Source of the DNA: Litorilinea aerophila
GTDB lineage: Bacteria > Chloroflexota > Anaerolineae > Caldilineales > Caldilineaceae
Assembly (NCBI GenBank): GCA_945897075.1
Contig: CAMDEX010000022.1
Coordinates: forward strand, 1 to 38,008
Reading direction: 5' to 3'
DNA length: 38,008 nt
Part shown: positions 7,203-14,822 of the stretch, piece by piece
Numbering within the stretch: position 1 is the first letter of the stretch
Layout: every line of letters begins with the position of its first letter
Notes under the pieces: model-generated
What the model was told of the DNA's origin: nothing
The model's input: only the letters and a program-made list of their open reading frames with translations
Databases searched by the model: none
Position numbers and translations under genes: made by a program

Positions 7203-8675
7203 ATGCGTATCGCGATTGCCAACTTCACCCACGAATCCAACACCTTTGTTGCCGCCCCCACCCCCCTGGACGCTTTCCATATCTACCGCGGCCAGGATGT
7301 GATTGATCATTACACCCCCACCTTCCACGAGGTGGCGGGCTACATCGCCGGCGCGGAAGAGTATGACTTTACGTTGGTGCCCCTCTTTTCCGCCAACGCC
7401 ACCCCCGGCGGTGCGCTGACCAACGAAGCCTACGAAACTCTTGTGGGTGAACTGCTCACATCCATCCGCGCCGCCATGCCGCTGGACGGTCTGCTCCTCG
7501 CCCTGCACGGCGCAATGGTGGCGGAGGGTTTCCCCCAGGCCGACGGCGAGACTGTGCGCCGGGTGCGGGAACTGGTGGGGGCAGGATTCCCGCTTGTCGT
7601 CACCCACGATTATCACGGCAATGTGCCGCCGGGCCTGGTGGCCGACGCCACTGGGCTGATCATCTACAAGACCTGCCCGCACATTGACCAGCGCGAACGG
7701 GGCGTGGAAGCCGCCGAATTGGTCGCGCGCACGGCCCGGCGCGACGTGCAACCGGTCTCGGCGATTGTCAAGCCACCGGTCATCTTCAACATCGCCTTCC
7801 ACAACACCAACAGCGGGCCGATGAAACCGTTGATGGACGCGGCCATTGCCCTGGAAAAGCAGCCGGGCATCCTCTCCGTCAGCATCGCGGCCGGCTACCA
7901 ATACGCGGATGTGCCCTGGATGGGGCCATCAATTGTGGTAATTGCCGACGGCGACATCGCCCTGGCCCAACGCGAAGCTGAGCGCCTGGGAGAGATGATG
8001 TGGGCGAGCCGGGAGCAGTTGATTCCCCGCATCCCCAAAGCCGCGGAAGCCGTGGCGATGGCGATGGCGAGCAGCCAGTGGCCTGTCTCCCTCTTTGAAT
8101 TGGGCGACAATGTGGGTGGTGGCAGCGCGGGGGATGCGACGATTGTCCTGGAGGAGCTTCTGCGCCAGAAGGCCGACGGCTGGGTGGTCACACTCTATGA
8201 TCCGGAATCCGTTGCGCACTGTGTGGCCGCGGGCATCGGCGGGCGGGTGGACTTACGCACGGGCGGCAAGCTGGACAAGCAGCACGGCCCGACCCTATCC
8301 GTCAGCGGGCGGGTGCGCACGCTGCACGACGGCACCTTTGAGGAGACCGAGCGTCGGCACGGGGGCGCGCGCTACGGGGATCAGGGCCTGGCCGCAGTGG
8401 TGGAGGTCAACCGCACAGGGCCGGGCAAAGGCGGGCTACTCATCCTCAACAGCCTGCGCATCCCGCCGATGAGCATCCACCAGATCACCTGTATGGGCAT
8501 CCAGCCCCAGCAGCAGAAGATTCTCGTCGCCAAAGGCGCGGTCGCGCCGCGGGCCGCCTACGAGCCGGTGAGCAGCCGCATCATCGAAGTGGACACTGCG
8601 GGGGCCACTTCCATCAGCCGCCCGGCCGAGGAGTTTGCGCAGGCACGCAAGGATCTGTATGAGTGGCGGAGATAG
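7203..8675 (+). CDS. M81 family metallopeptidase (MlrC-like)
   Basis: 490 aa. The start is the ATG at 7203 with CAGGAG 9 bp upstream. The frame extending upstream to 7017 runs through promoter and repeats and is rejected. The protein opens with MRIAIANFTHESNTFV, the signature of the MlrC family. It keeps the metal-site segments ALHGAMVAEGFPQADGE (around residue 100), VTHDYHGNV (around 138) and the C-terminal DNVGGGSAGDAT (around 303). MlrC is the zinc-dependent hydrolase first described in microcystin breakdown; most family members act on unknown small peptides or amides. It is divergent from the ABC/amidohydrolase operon, which suggests use of an amide- or peptide-bonded compound, but this is inference. 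Full length for the family. Confidence 0.93.
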   Translation: MRIAIANFTHESNTFVAAPTPLDAFHIYRGQDVIDHYTPTFHEVAGYIAGAEEYDFTLVPLFSANATPGGALTNEAYETLVGELLTSIRAAMPLDGLLLALHGAMVAEGFPQADGETVRRVRELVGAGFPLVVTHDYHGNVPPGLVADATGLIIYKTCPHIDQRERGVEAAELVARTARRDVQPVSAIVKPPVIFNIAFHNTNSGPMKPLMDAAIALEKQPGILSVSIAAGYQYADVPWMGPSIVVIADGDIALAQREAERLGEMMWASREQLIPRIPKAAEAVAMAMASSQWPVSLFELGDNVGGGSAGDATIVLEELLRQKADGWVVTLYDPESVAHCVAAGIGGRVDLRTGGKLDKQHGPTLSVSGRVRTLHDGTFEETERRHGGARYGDQGLAAVVEVNRTGPGKGGLLILNSLRIPPMSIHQITCMGIQPQQQKILVAKGAVAPRAAYEPVSSRIIEVDTAGATSISRPAEEFAQARKDLYEWRR

Positions 8676-8685
8676 AAAAAGTAGG

Positions 8686-8772
8686 ACACGGATTTTCACA
8701 GATTGTTAGGATTTGCACGGATAAAGCGTAAAGAAATCCGTGTCGATCCGCCTCATCTCTGAAAATCCGTGT
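8686..8772. terminator. Inverted repeat between convergent genes (ACACGGATTTTCA family)
   Basis: Arms 8686-8703 and 8755-8772 pair at 17 of 18 positions (ACACGGATTTTCACAGAT). A nested CACGGAT...ATCCGTG lies inside. It sits between the convergent M81 and DUF1801 genes, so it could serve as a bidirectional terminator. The same motif recurs near 27013-27050 and, in frame, near 36240. Confidence 0.55.
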
Positions 8773-8783
8773 TCTTCTGTTAT

Positions 8784-9197
8784 TCAGCCATTCGTAATGT
8801 TCATGTGCGCCACAGAGGCGGCCACCAGTTGGCGCAGAACATCCCTGTCCACATCCGCCAGCCGTTTGATGTAGAGGCAGGACTTGCCCGTGCTGTGCTT
8901 GCCCAGTTTCGCCAGCAATTCGTCGTAACGGTCGAAACCGGACATAATGTAGAGGGTCAGGTTCTGCTTGCGGGGTGAGAAGCCGACCAGCATCCAATCT
9001 CCCTCCCGACCACTGGCACCTTTGTAGTGGTATTCACCAAAGCCGACAATCGCCGTGCCCCACATTTTGGCGGGTGCGCCGGTCACTTCGCTCATCAAAT
9101 CGAGCAAAGCGAAGCAGTCATCCCGCCGCTTTTCGTCCACGCCGTTGATAAAATCCGTTACACTGGCGTCGTTCTGTTGGGTTTTGAGTTCTGCCAT
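8784..9197 (-). CDS. DUF1801 (YdhG-like) domain protein
   Basis: 137 aa, starting at the ATG 9195-9197 behind AGGAGGAA; the longer frame to 9293 lacks a ribosome site. The sequence has the DUF1801 hallmarks: an early helix with FINGVDEKRRDDCFALLDLM, then MWGTAIVGFGEYHYKGASGR and the core strand pair WMLVGFSPRKQNLTLYIM. It ends with the segment KSCLYIKRLADVDRDVLRQL. Such proteins are small cytoplasmic alpha/beta folds of uncertain biochemical role, often single genes. Nothing in the neighbours points to a pathway. It is convergent with the M81 gene and divergent from the uronyl hydrolase gene. Confidence 0.9.
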   Translation of the reverse strand: MAELKTQQNDASVTDFINGVDEKRRDDCFALLDLMSEVTGAPAKMWGTAIVGFGEYHYKGASGREGDWMLVGFSPRKQNLTLYIMSGFDRYDELLAKLGKHSTGKSCLYIKRLADVDRDVLRQLVAASVAHMNITNG

Positions 9198-9280
9198 TGG
9201 GGATATTCCTCCTGAGTGTTCATTTGAAAGGCAGGGAAGATTGAAGATTGAATTGAGTTTCCCTGTTCTTCTCTCTATAG

Positions 9281-9286
9281 TATAAT
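9281..9286 (+). promoter_or_regulatory. Candidate -10 box (TATAAT) for the uronyl hydrolase gene
   Basis: An exact TATAAT consensus lies 42 bp before the ATG at 9329. The matching -35 is poor (TTTCCC region near 9258-9263), so this is a tentative call. Confidence 0.35.
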
Positions 9287-9328
9287 TGTACACGACATCT
9301 CACTTTACAACCTCCCGGAGAAAATGCA

Positions 9329-10435
9329 ATGATCGACACAGCCCGGCTGCAAGAGAAATGCCGCATTGCCCTGGACTTTGCCGGGGGCCAACTGCGCGAC
9401 CTGGTGGAAAATCACCCCGACTATTTTCCGATGTATACCCAGCAGGGCAAGTGGAAGCACGGCGGCGCAGCCTGGACCAACTGGTGCGAGGGCTTTCTGG
9501 GCGGCCAGTTGTGGCTGCTCTACCGGCACACGGGCGACGACTATTTCCGCCAGAAGGCCGAATACTACTCCCTCCATCTGGAGGAGCGCAAGTGGGACCG
9601 CAATGTCCACGACCTGGGCTTTCTTTTCTGGTCCACCTGGCGGCGCTGGTACGAGCTGACGGGCGATCCGCTGCTGAATGAGACGGTCATCCAGGCAGGC
9701 AAGACGATGGGGCTGCGTTTTAAGGAGAAGGGTCAATACCTGCGCTCGTTTGTGGCGGACGAGAGTCTTTTTATTGATATTATGATGAATGTGGGGATTG
9801 TCTTTTACGCCGCGCTGCAAAGCAACGACGCCGATCTGCTGCGTATTGCCAACCAACACTGCCTGACCACCCGGCGCTATCTGGTGCGGGGGGACGGCAG
9901 CACCAGCCACGAGGGACTTTTCAATCTGGAAACCGGGGAATTCATCCGCCAGAGTACCCACCAGGGCTGGCGCGACGATTCGTCCTGGGCGCGCGGGCTG
10001 GCCTGGTCGCTCTATGGCTTTGGCACGGCCTACGGCTTCACCAAAGATGCTCGTTTTTTGCAGACCGCCGAAATGAACGCCCAATTTTATATGGAGCGCA
10101 CCCCCAGTCACGGCGTGCCGCCCAACGACTGGGAAGAGCAGAACCCGCGCAACCCCTACGAAAGCTCGGCCGCGGCCATCGCAGCCAGCGGGTTGATCAA
10201 CCTCAGCCGTCTCACCGGTGATCCGGTGCGCGCCCGGCTTTATCACGACTACGCGCTGCAAATTGTGGATAGACTGACCGAACCGGATTTTCTGGCAGTC
10301 GAGACGCCGGGCTGGGAAGGGGTGCTGAAGCAGGGGATGTATCACGAGCGGCGGGGGCTGGGCGTCAATGAAAGTGTACTATGGGGGGATTACTTTTTCC
10401 TGGAGGCGGTGGGTAAGGTGTTGGGGTATGAATAA
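9329..10435 (+). CDS. Glycoside hydrolase family 88-type unsaturated uronyl hydrolase
   Basis: 368 aa, with CGGAGA upstream of the ATG at 9329. The alpha/alpha-barrel pattern of GH88 is clear. The two aspartates known in Bacillus unsaturated glucuronyl hydrolase (D88 and D149) match D95 in NVHDLGFLFW and D150 in ESLFIDIMMN. Later aromatic segments include DDSSWARGLAWSLYGFGTAY and PRNPYESSAAAIAASGL. The enzyme removes the unsaturated uronic acid from oligosaccharides made by polysaccharide lyases, through hydration of the C4-C5 double bond. No signal peptide is seen, so it is probably cytoplasmic and acts on imported oligosaccharides. It stands alone with a likely promoter near 9281 (TATAAT). 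GH105 is the main alternative family. Confidence 0.92.
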   Translation: MIDTARLQEKCRIALDFAGGQLRDLVENHPDYFPMYTQQGKWKHGGAAWTNWCEGFLGGQLWLLYRHTGDDYFRQKAEYYSLHLEERKWDRNVHDLGFLFWSTWRRWYELTGDPLLNETVIQAGKTMGLRFKEKGQYLRSFVADESLFIDIMMNVGIVFYAALQSNDADLLRIANQHCLTTRRYLVRGDGSTSHEGLFNLETGEFIRQSTHQGWRDDSSWARGLAWSLYGFGTAYGFTKDARFLQTAEMNAQFYMERTPSHGVPPNDWEEQNPRNPYESSAAAIAASGLINLSRLTGDPVRARLYHDYALQIVDRLTEPDFLAVETPGWEGVLKQGMYHERRGLGVNESVLWGDYFFLEAVGKVLGYE

Positions 10436-10601
10436 AAATTGATCTCTCGGCTGAGCGCCCGGGGCTTTGCTGCTGTTGGTGTGCGCTCTGCTGGTCGCTG
10501 TGGGGCGACCGCGGCGAGAGTAGAAACCATTCGATTTTGGTCCAATAAGCAGTTACGTTTTTTAGATAGCCGCGGCAAAGACGCGTTCGCGAGGAAGCAG
10601 A

Positions 10602-11408
10602 ATGGAACAACAGACCTACTTGACCGATGCCTACACACCTGCCGAGATCGCGCACAGGGTCGAGCGACTCGGCGTGGCAAAGGCGCAAGCCGATGGCCTG
10701 ACGCTGTTTGTGTTGGCAATCCTGGCCGGCGCGTTCGTCTCTATCGGCGCTATCTTTTTTACGGTTGTTGTGACTGAATCTGGCCTCGGCTTTGGGGTTA
10801 CCCGTCTGCTGGGGGGCGTGAGCTTCTCTCTCGGTCTCATTCTCGTGGTGGTAGCCGGGGCGGAGCTTTTTACGGGGAACAACCTGTTGGCTATGGCCTG
10901 GGCAAGCGGTCTGATCAGCACCCGTGCCCTGCTACGCAACTGGCTGATCGTCTATCTGGGCAATGTCGCTGGCTGTCTGACTACTGTCGCGCTCGTGCTG
11001 TGGGCCGACGTCGCTCGTCTGGCGGGCGGCGCTGTGGGCGAGACAGCAACCCAGATTGCACTTTCCAAGATCGCTCTTTCCCTGCCAGAGGCTTTTGCCC
11101 GCGGCCTGCTCTGCAATGCACTGGTCTGTCTGGCGATCTGGCTGGCTATGGGCGGACGCAGCGTGACTGACAAAATTTTGGCTATCCTCTTTCCCATCAC
11201 CGCTTTTGTGGTTCTCGGTTTGGAACACTCCATCGCCAACTGGTTCTTCCTGCCCTTTGGCCTTGCAATGGATCAGCAGGGGGTCATCACTGTTTACGCT
11301 GTCGTGATGAACCTCGTGGCCGTGAGCGTTGGCAATATCGCCGGTGGGACACTGTTGGTCGCCGCTGTCTACTGGGTTGCCTATCTGCGCGGCAACCGAA
11401 AGCGGTGA
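10602..11408 (+). CDS. Formate/nitrite transporter family channel (FocA/NirC-like)
   Basis: 268 aa, six hydrophobic segments. Start at ATG 10602 with GAGGAAG upstream. Family signatures are present: AGAELFTGNN (around residue 86), ILFPITAFVVLGLEHSIANW with the central pore His (around residue 205), and SVGNIAGGTLLVAAVYW near the end. Members form pentameric channels that pass formate, nitrite, hydrosulfide or similar small monovalent anions across the inner membrane; the anion cannot be told from this sequence. No formate-metabolism gene lies beside it. A 166-bp GC-rich gap upstream has short stems (for example GTCGC/GCGAC near 10494) but no convincing promoter. Confidence 0.95.
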   Translation: MEQQTYLTDAYTPAEIAHRVERLGVAKAQADGLTLFVLAILAGAFVSIGAIFFTVVVTESGLGFGVTRLLGGVSFSLGLILVVVAGAELFTGNNLLAMAWASGLISTRALLRNWLIVYLGNVAGCLTTVALVLWADVARLAGGAVGETATQIALSKIALSLPEAFARGLLCNALVCLAIWLAMGGRSVTDKILAILFPITAFVVLGLEHSIANWFFLPFGLAMDQQGVITVYAVVMNLVAVSVGNIAGGTLLVAAVYWVAYLRGNRKR

Positions 11409-11487
11409 GAATAGCAGCGTGTGGTAACATTTACACAGGCTTTCAAAACCGTTCACACCTCTCACGTAAGAAGTTTCAAGGAGAACT

Positions 11488-11976
11488 ATGCAACCCACCG
11501 ACACACTTACAACGCTCTTTCGCCACCACCTCTGGGCCAATCTGCGCCTGTTGGAAAGTTGCGCTGCCTTGACCGACGAACAGATGAGTGCCGCCATTTC
11601 GGGCACCTTTGGCTCCATCCACGACACCTTGCAGCACATCGTCAATGCAGAACGCTCCTACTTTGCGCGCATCAGCACCGGCCAGCCATACCGCCGTCAA
11701 GAGGGCGCGCCGCCGATGGGCATCGCGGAAATGACGGAATCGGCCCAGGGTAGCGGTTCTGGTCTGGTTGACTGGGCAGCCAAGGTGCAAGCCAGCGACA
11801 CTGTACAAATAGACTGGGACGGCACGCTGCGTGATGTACCCAAGACGATCCTTCTCACCCAGGCGATCAACCACGCCACCGAACACCGCGCGCAGGTGAT
11901 GGCGACAATGACCCAACTGGGCGTCCAACCGCCGGATTTGGATAGCTGGAGCTATTTTGATCAACTGGGAAGATAG
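11488..11976 (+). CDS. DinB-family protein
   Basis: 162 aa, with AAGGAGAA just before the ATG at 11488. A four-helix-bundle pattern carries the three metal-site histidines of the DinB/YfiT superfamily: H50 in DTLQHIVNAE, and H129 and H133 in INHATEHRAQ. Family members are thiol- or metal-dependent enzymes or stress-induced proteins; the exact role is unknown. It lies 79 bp after the FNT channel gene on the same strand and 57 bp before a deacylase gene; joint transcription is possible. Confidence 0.9.
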   Translation: MQPTDTLTTLFRHHLWANLRLLESCAALTDEQMSAAISGTFGSIHDTLQHIVNAERSYFARISTGQPYRRQEGAPPMGIAEMTESAQGSGSGLVDWAAKVQASDTVQIDWDGTLRDVPKTILLTQAINHATEHRAQVMATMTQLGVQPPDLDSWSYFDQLGR

Positions 11977-12033
11977 CTGATTTCAACGGTATACCCTTGC
12001 CCGCTCACTTTCCCACGACAACAGGAGCATCCC

Positions 12034-13059
12034 TTGGACATCAAAAGCCAAATTTTTGCAGAAGTTGATTACACCAAATCAGGCAAGCAGTTCGGACGCC
12101 TGGAAGTGCCTACCTCCACCAACAGTGCCGGTTGGGCCAACCAGTACCTGCCTATCTGTGTGGTGAAAAACGGGGAAGGCCCCACCGCGCTGATCTTTGG
12201 CGGCAATCACGGCGATGAGTATGAGGGTCCTGTGACGCTGATGAACCTGGCGCGTTGGCTGGATCCAGCCGCCATACAGGGGCGCGTAATTCTGGTGCCG
12301 ATGCTCAACCGTCCCGCCGTGGCTGCTGGCACCCGGCTCTCGGCGCTAGATGGACGCAATATGAACCGCTCCTACTATAGCCAGTATACAGAAGTGCAGG
12401 TGAACGAGAGTATCACGGCCACCATCGCCCACTACGTCACCCAGGCGCTGATCCCTCTGGCCGATCTGGTCATAGACATCCACTCGGGTGGGCGCTCGAT
12501 GCACTTCCTGCCCTCGGTCAACATGCACGAGGTGTCCAACAAAGCCCAACTGCGGGCGATGATCGCAGCTGGGCAAGCCTGGCAGACACCCTATCTCTTC
12601 ATCTACCAGGATATCGCGGGGGAAGGTTTGTTGCCCTCCTATTGCGAACGTTTAGGCAAGGTAACATTGGGAACAGAGCTGGGCGGGGCGTCCCAATTTG
12701 GCGTGGAGATGTTGGGCATCGCTGAAAGGGGCATCAAGAATGTGCTGCGCCAGGCCAAGATTCTGGTTGATAGGCCATTCACTGCGCCCGCCCAACCAGG
12801 ACAGGTGGTGATCGCTGACAAACGTGAGGATTATGTGATGGCCCCAGTCAGTGGCATCTATGAGCCATTTCTGGAATTGGGTGATGCAGTGGAAATGGGG
12901 CAGCCTTTGGGCCAAATCCATTCCATCGAGCAGCCGTTTGGTGAGCCGGTGCCGGTTTTGGCCCGCGCGCACGGTATCCTTTTCGTGCGCCGCGCTTTTC
13001 CGCTGACCCAACAGGGTGAATGTGTGGCGGTGACTGTGCGTCCCTATTCACTTGTCTAA
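12034..13059 (+). CDS. Succinylglutamate desuccinylase/aspartoacylase-family zinc deacylase
   Basis: 341 aa. The start is a TTG at 12034, chosen because AGGAG lies about 9 bp upstream and no better ATG fits. Zinc ligands of the M14-like AstE/ASPA fold are visible: H59 and E62 in GGNHGDEYEGP and H150 in VIDIHSGG. A substrate-binding DGRNMNRSY segment (residues 106-114) and a likely catalytic Glu in TLGTELGGAS are also present. The C-terminal part (from about residue 240) is a small beta domain like that in ectoine-pathway DoeB (N-acetyl-diaminobutyrate deacetylase). Substrate is therefore an N-acylated amino acid or related amide; DoeB-type activity is possible but no ectoine genes are here. 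Confidence 0.9.
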   Translation: MDIKSQIFAEVDYTKSGKQFGRLEVPTSTNSAGWANQYLPICVVKNGEGPTALIFGGNHGDEYEGPVTLMNLARWLDPAAIQGRVILVPMLNRPAVAAGTRLSALDGRNMNRSYYSQYTEVQVNESITATIAHYVTQALIPLADLVIDIHSGGRSMHFLPSVNMHEVSNKAQLRAMIAAGQAWQTPYLFIYQDIAGEGLLPSYCERLGKVTLGTELGGASQFGVEMLGIAERGIKNVLRQAKILVDRPFTAPAQPGQVVIADKREDYVMAPVSGIYEPFLELGDAVEMGQPLGQIHSIEQPFGEPVPVLARAHGILFVRRAFPLTQQGECVAVTVRPYSLV

Positions 13060-13085
13060 TGAATGGCATTTAAACAACTTGACAA

Positions 13086-13149
13086 CCTTCCGGGAAGCGG
13101 CCACGAAATTGAGGGCGTAGCAGAGCAGTTGTGGCCGCTTCCCGGAAGG
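13086..13149. terminator. 19-bp perfect inverted repeat with CTTCCGGGAAG core between convergent genes
   Basis: Arms 13086-13104 (CCTTCCGGGAAGCGGCCAC) and 13131-13149 are exact reverse complements with a 26-nt spacer. Outer bases (TTGAC/GTCAA) extend the pairing imperfectly. The position between the convergent deacylase and DinB genes suggests a bidirectional terminator. It also belongs to a repeat family with a second copy at 30299-30359. Confidence 0.7.
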
Positions 13150-13231
13150 TAAATCGTCAACTTATTTAATCGCCGAGTTCTGGTCTGTGACCGCAACCGC
13201 CCCTTCGCTTTTCGGCTGGAGCGACCAACAG

Positions 13232-13705
13232 CTATTTGTGGGCCAGGGCCAGCTCGCACAGAATCTCCAACTGTCCGGCGTGGTACGACTCGTGGAAAAT
13301 CAGGTAAAAGGTAAGGCGATCCTCCACAGTTGTGCCCCGTTCCGCGTCGTGGATTTCGGCCAGCCGTGCTGCGGGCAGCGATTCCAGCGCGGCGACGACC
13401 TGCGCCGAGGCGTCGTCCAGCCGGGCAAGCAGTGTCGCCAGGGGTATGGCTTTGCTGCTGTCAGTCAGCGGATCGGAGCCACCGCCGTAGATCGCAAATT
13501 CGGCCGCGTCGGGTTTGCTCACCCCATCCAGAAGGCCCAGATATTGCATACGGTAGACCAGAATATGGCCCAGATTCCAGTTCATGCAGTTACCGGGAAA
13601 GGGCAACTGGCGCATACTGTCTGCGTGGGTCAATCCTTCGCTCTTGCGCTTGATAATCCCGTCGATGCGCTGCATACTGTTGATGAATTGGGTCGTGTTT
13701 GCCAT
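13232..13705 (-). CDS. DinB-superfamily protein
   Basis: 157 aa, starting at the ATG 13703-13705 with AAGGAAA upstream; the longer frame to 13909 overlaps the SDR promoter region. A helical-bundle pattern with H47 in MNWNLGHILVYR, and H138 and H142 in LIFHESYHAGQLE, gives the three-His metal site of DinB proteins. It is a second DinB member about 1.3 kb from the first, and the two are only distantly alike, so recent duplication is unlikely. Role unknown. Confidence 0.85.
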   Translation of the reverse strand: MANTTQFINSMQRIDGIIKRKSEGLTHADSMRQLPFPGNCMNWNLGHILVYRMQYLGLLDGVSKPDAAEFAIYGGGSDPLTDSSKAIPLATLLARLDDASAQVVAALESLPAARLAEIHDAERGTTVEDRLTFYLIFHESYHAGQLEILCELALAHK

Positions 13706-13755
13706 AGGATTTTCCTTGCAGGTGGTGGGGTGGGGTTCAAAGTGCATACACAGAC

Positions 13756-13764
13756 AGTATAACA
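13756..13764 (-). promoter_or_regulatory. Candidate extended -10 promoter for the DinB gene
   Basis: On the minus strand the sequence TGTTATACT fits an extended -10 (TGnTATAAT) without a clear -35. Transcription would begin about 45 bp upstream of the ATG at 13705. Confidence 0.4.
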
Positions 13765-13832
13765 GGAAGCTGGTCCGAAGCGGTAGCCATCTAATAGACT
13801 GAGGAGTATATCCATACACCCCTTCCCACGTC

Positions 13833-13862
13833 TTGCCCGTTCCACCTCCCAACGGGTACAAT
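13833..13862 (+). promoter_or_regulatory. Putative promoter of the SDR-iolG genes
   Basis: TTGCCC at 13833-13838 and TACAAT at 13857-13862 are separated by 18 bp. The start would be near 13869, about 40 nt before the SDR ATG at 13909. Confidence 0.5.
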
Positions 13863-13908
13863 AGCAGCGCAAACTTCCTCCTCACCCCTGCTTTTGGGAG
13901 AATCTCCA

Positions 13909-14712
13909 ATGCAAAAAACAGCCATCGTCACCGGCGGCAGCCGGGGCATCGGGCGGGGCATCTGTCTGGGGCTGGCCGCACAGAGCTGGGCCGTCGTTGT
14001 CAACTACCGGGGCAACGCCGACGCGGCTCAAGAAGCCGCCGCGCTGGTGGAGCAGGCGGGCGGTCAGGCGCTGATCGTCCAGGCCGACATCGGGCTGACA
14101 GGAGATCGGGAGCGGCTGGTGCAAGCAACTCTCGACCGCTTTGGTCGCATCGATCTGCTCGTCAACAACGCGGGCATGGCCCCGCGTCTGCGCGCCGACC
14201 TGCTGGAAACCAGCGAAGAATCCTACGACGAAGTGATGGCCGTCAACCTCAAAGGCCCCTTCTTCCTCACCCAGCGCGTGGCACAGGCGATGATTGCCCA
14301 GAGTCGCGGAATCGCTCCCTCCCCCACTGTGGGGGAGGGCTGGGGTGGGGGTACCCGCCCGGCCATCATCAACATCGGCTCGATCAGCGCCTACACGGCC
14401 AGCGTCAACCGGGGCGAGTATTGCATCTCCAAAGCCGGCATGGGGATGATGACCGCGCTCTTTGCCGACCGGCTGGCCAGCCACGCCATCAACGTCTACG
14501 AAGTGCGCCCTGGCATCATCGAGACCGACATGACGAGCGGCGTCAAAGCCAAATACGACGCGCTCATCGGCGACGGGTTGACCCCCATCCGCCGTTGGGG
14601 GCAGCCCGCCGACATCGCCGCCGCGGTCGTCGCCCTGGCCGAAGGCAGTTTCCCCTTCTCCACCGGCGAGATTTTCAACGTAGACGGCGGCTTTCATCTG
14701 CGTCGGCTGTGA
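13909..14712 (+). CDS. SDR-family NAD(P)-dependent oxidoreductase (3-oxoacyl-ACP reductase-like)
   Basis: 267 aa. The ATG at 13909 has GGGAG 7-8 bp upstream; an in-frame TTG at 13894 is less likely. A classical SDR: cofactor motif [10 protein letters not shown] (residues 8-17), NNAG (86-89), catalytic Y171 and K175 in EYCISKAG, and a PGIIETDM segment after the last strand. The C-terminus [12 protein letters not shown] is usual. Residues 135-151 ([17 protein letters not shown]) are an insertion just before the beta-5 strand, absent from typical SDRs and encoded by a GC-rich palindrome that recurs elsewhere in the window. The 110-bp gap to the inositol-dehydrogenase-like gene suggests a shared sugar or polyol role; the substrate is not known. 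Confidence 0.93.
   Translation: MQKTAIVTGGSRGIGRGICLGLAAQSWAVVVNYRGNADAAQEAAALVEQAGGQALIVQADIGLTGDRERLVQATLDRFGRIDLLVNNAGMAPRLRADLLETSEESYDEVMAVNLKGPFFLTQRVAQAMIAQSRGIAPSPTVGEGWGGGTRPAIINIGSISAYTASVNRGEYCISKAGMGMMTALFADRLASHAINVYEVRPGIIETDMTSGVKAKYDALIGDGLTPIRRWGQPADIAAAVVALAEGSFPFSTGEIFNVDGGFHLRRL
14314..14356 (+). repeat. GC-rich palindromic element inside the SDR gene
   Basis: CCCTCCCCC (14317-14325) pairs with GGGGGAGGG (14331-14339), loop ACTGT, followed by a GGCTGGGGTGGGGGT tail. It encodes [11 protein letters not shown] in frame. A nearly identical copy lies in the FtsK-like gene at 24141-24176. Confidence 0.85.
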
Positions 14713-14713
14713 A

Positions 14714-14808
14714 GATGGGATTGGAGATTAGGGATTGGGGATCGGCGTGCGACGCCGCTCGTCCTCCCTTCCTCCCTTCCTCCCTTCCTCCCATCATCCT
14801 ATCATCCC
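14714..14808. repeat. Microrepeat tract between SDR and iolG
   Basis: A GGGATTGGAGATTAGGGATTGGGG stretch is followed by CCTCCCTTCCTCCCTTCCTC units. The same two motifs recur in frame within the YYY-protein gene (34948-35032) and in other gaps. No promoter is apparent; it separates the two genes and is probably transcribed. Confidence 0.75.
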
Positions 14809-14822
14809 ATCGGAGACCTCCT

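Noticed and set aside
10439-10600. Possible riboswitch or RNA gene before the FNT channel gene
   Set aside because: Only short, unconvincing stems; no recognisable conserved motif.
13833-14820. Upstream extension of the iolG frame (giving a 671-aa product)
   Set aside because: Arg-rich shadow of the SDR gene; the GTG at 14823 has a proper ribosome site and starts the Rossmann fold.
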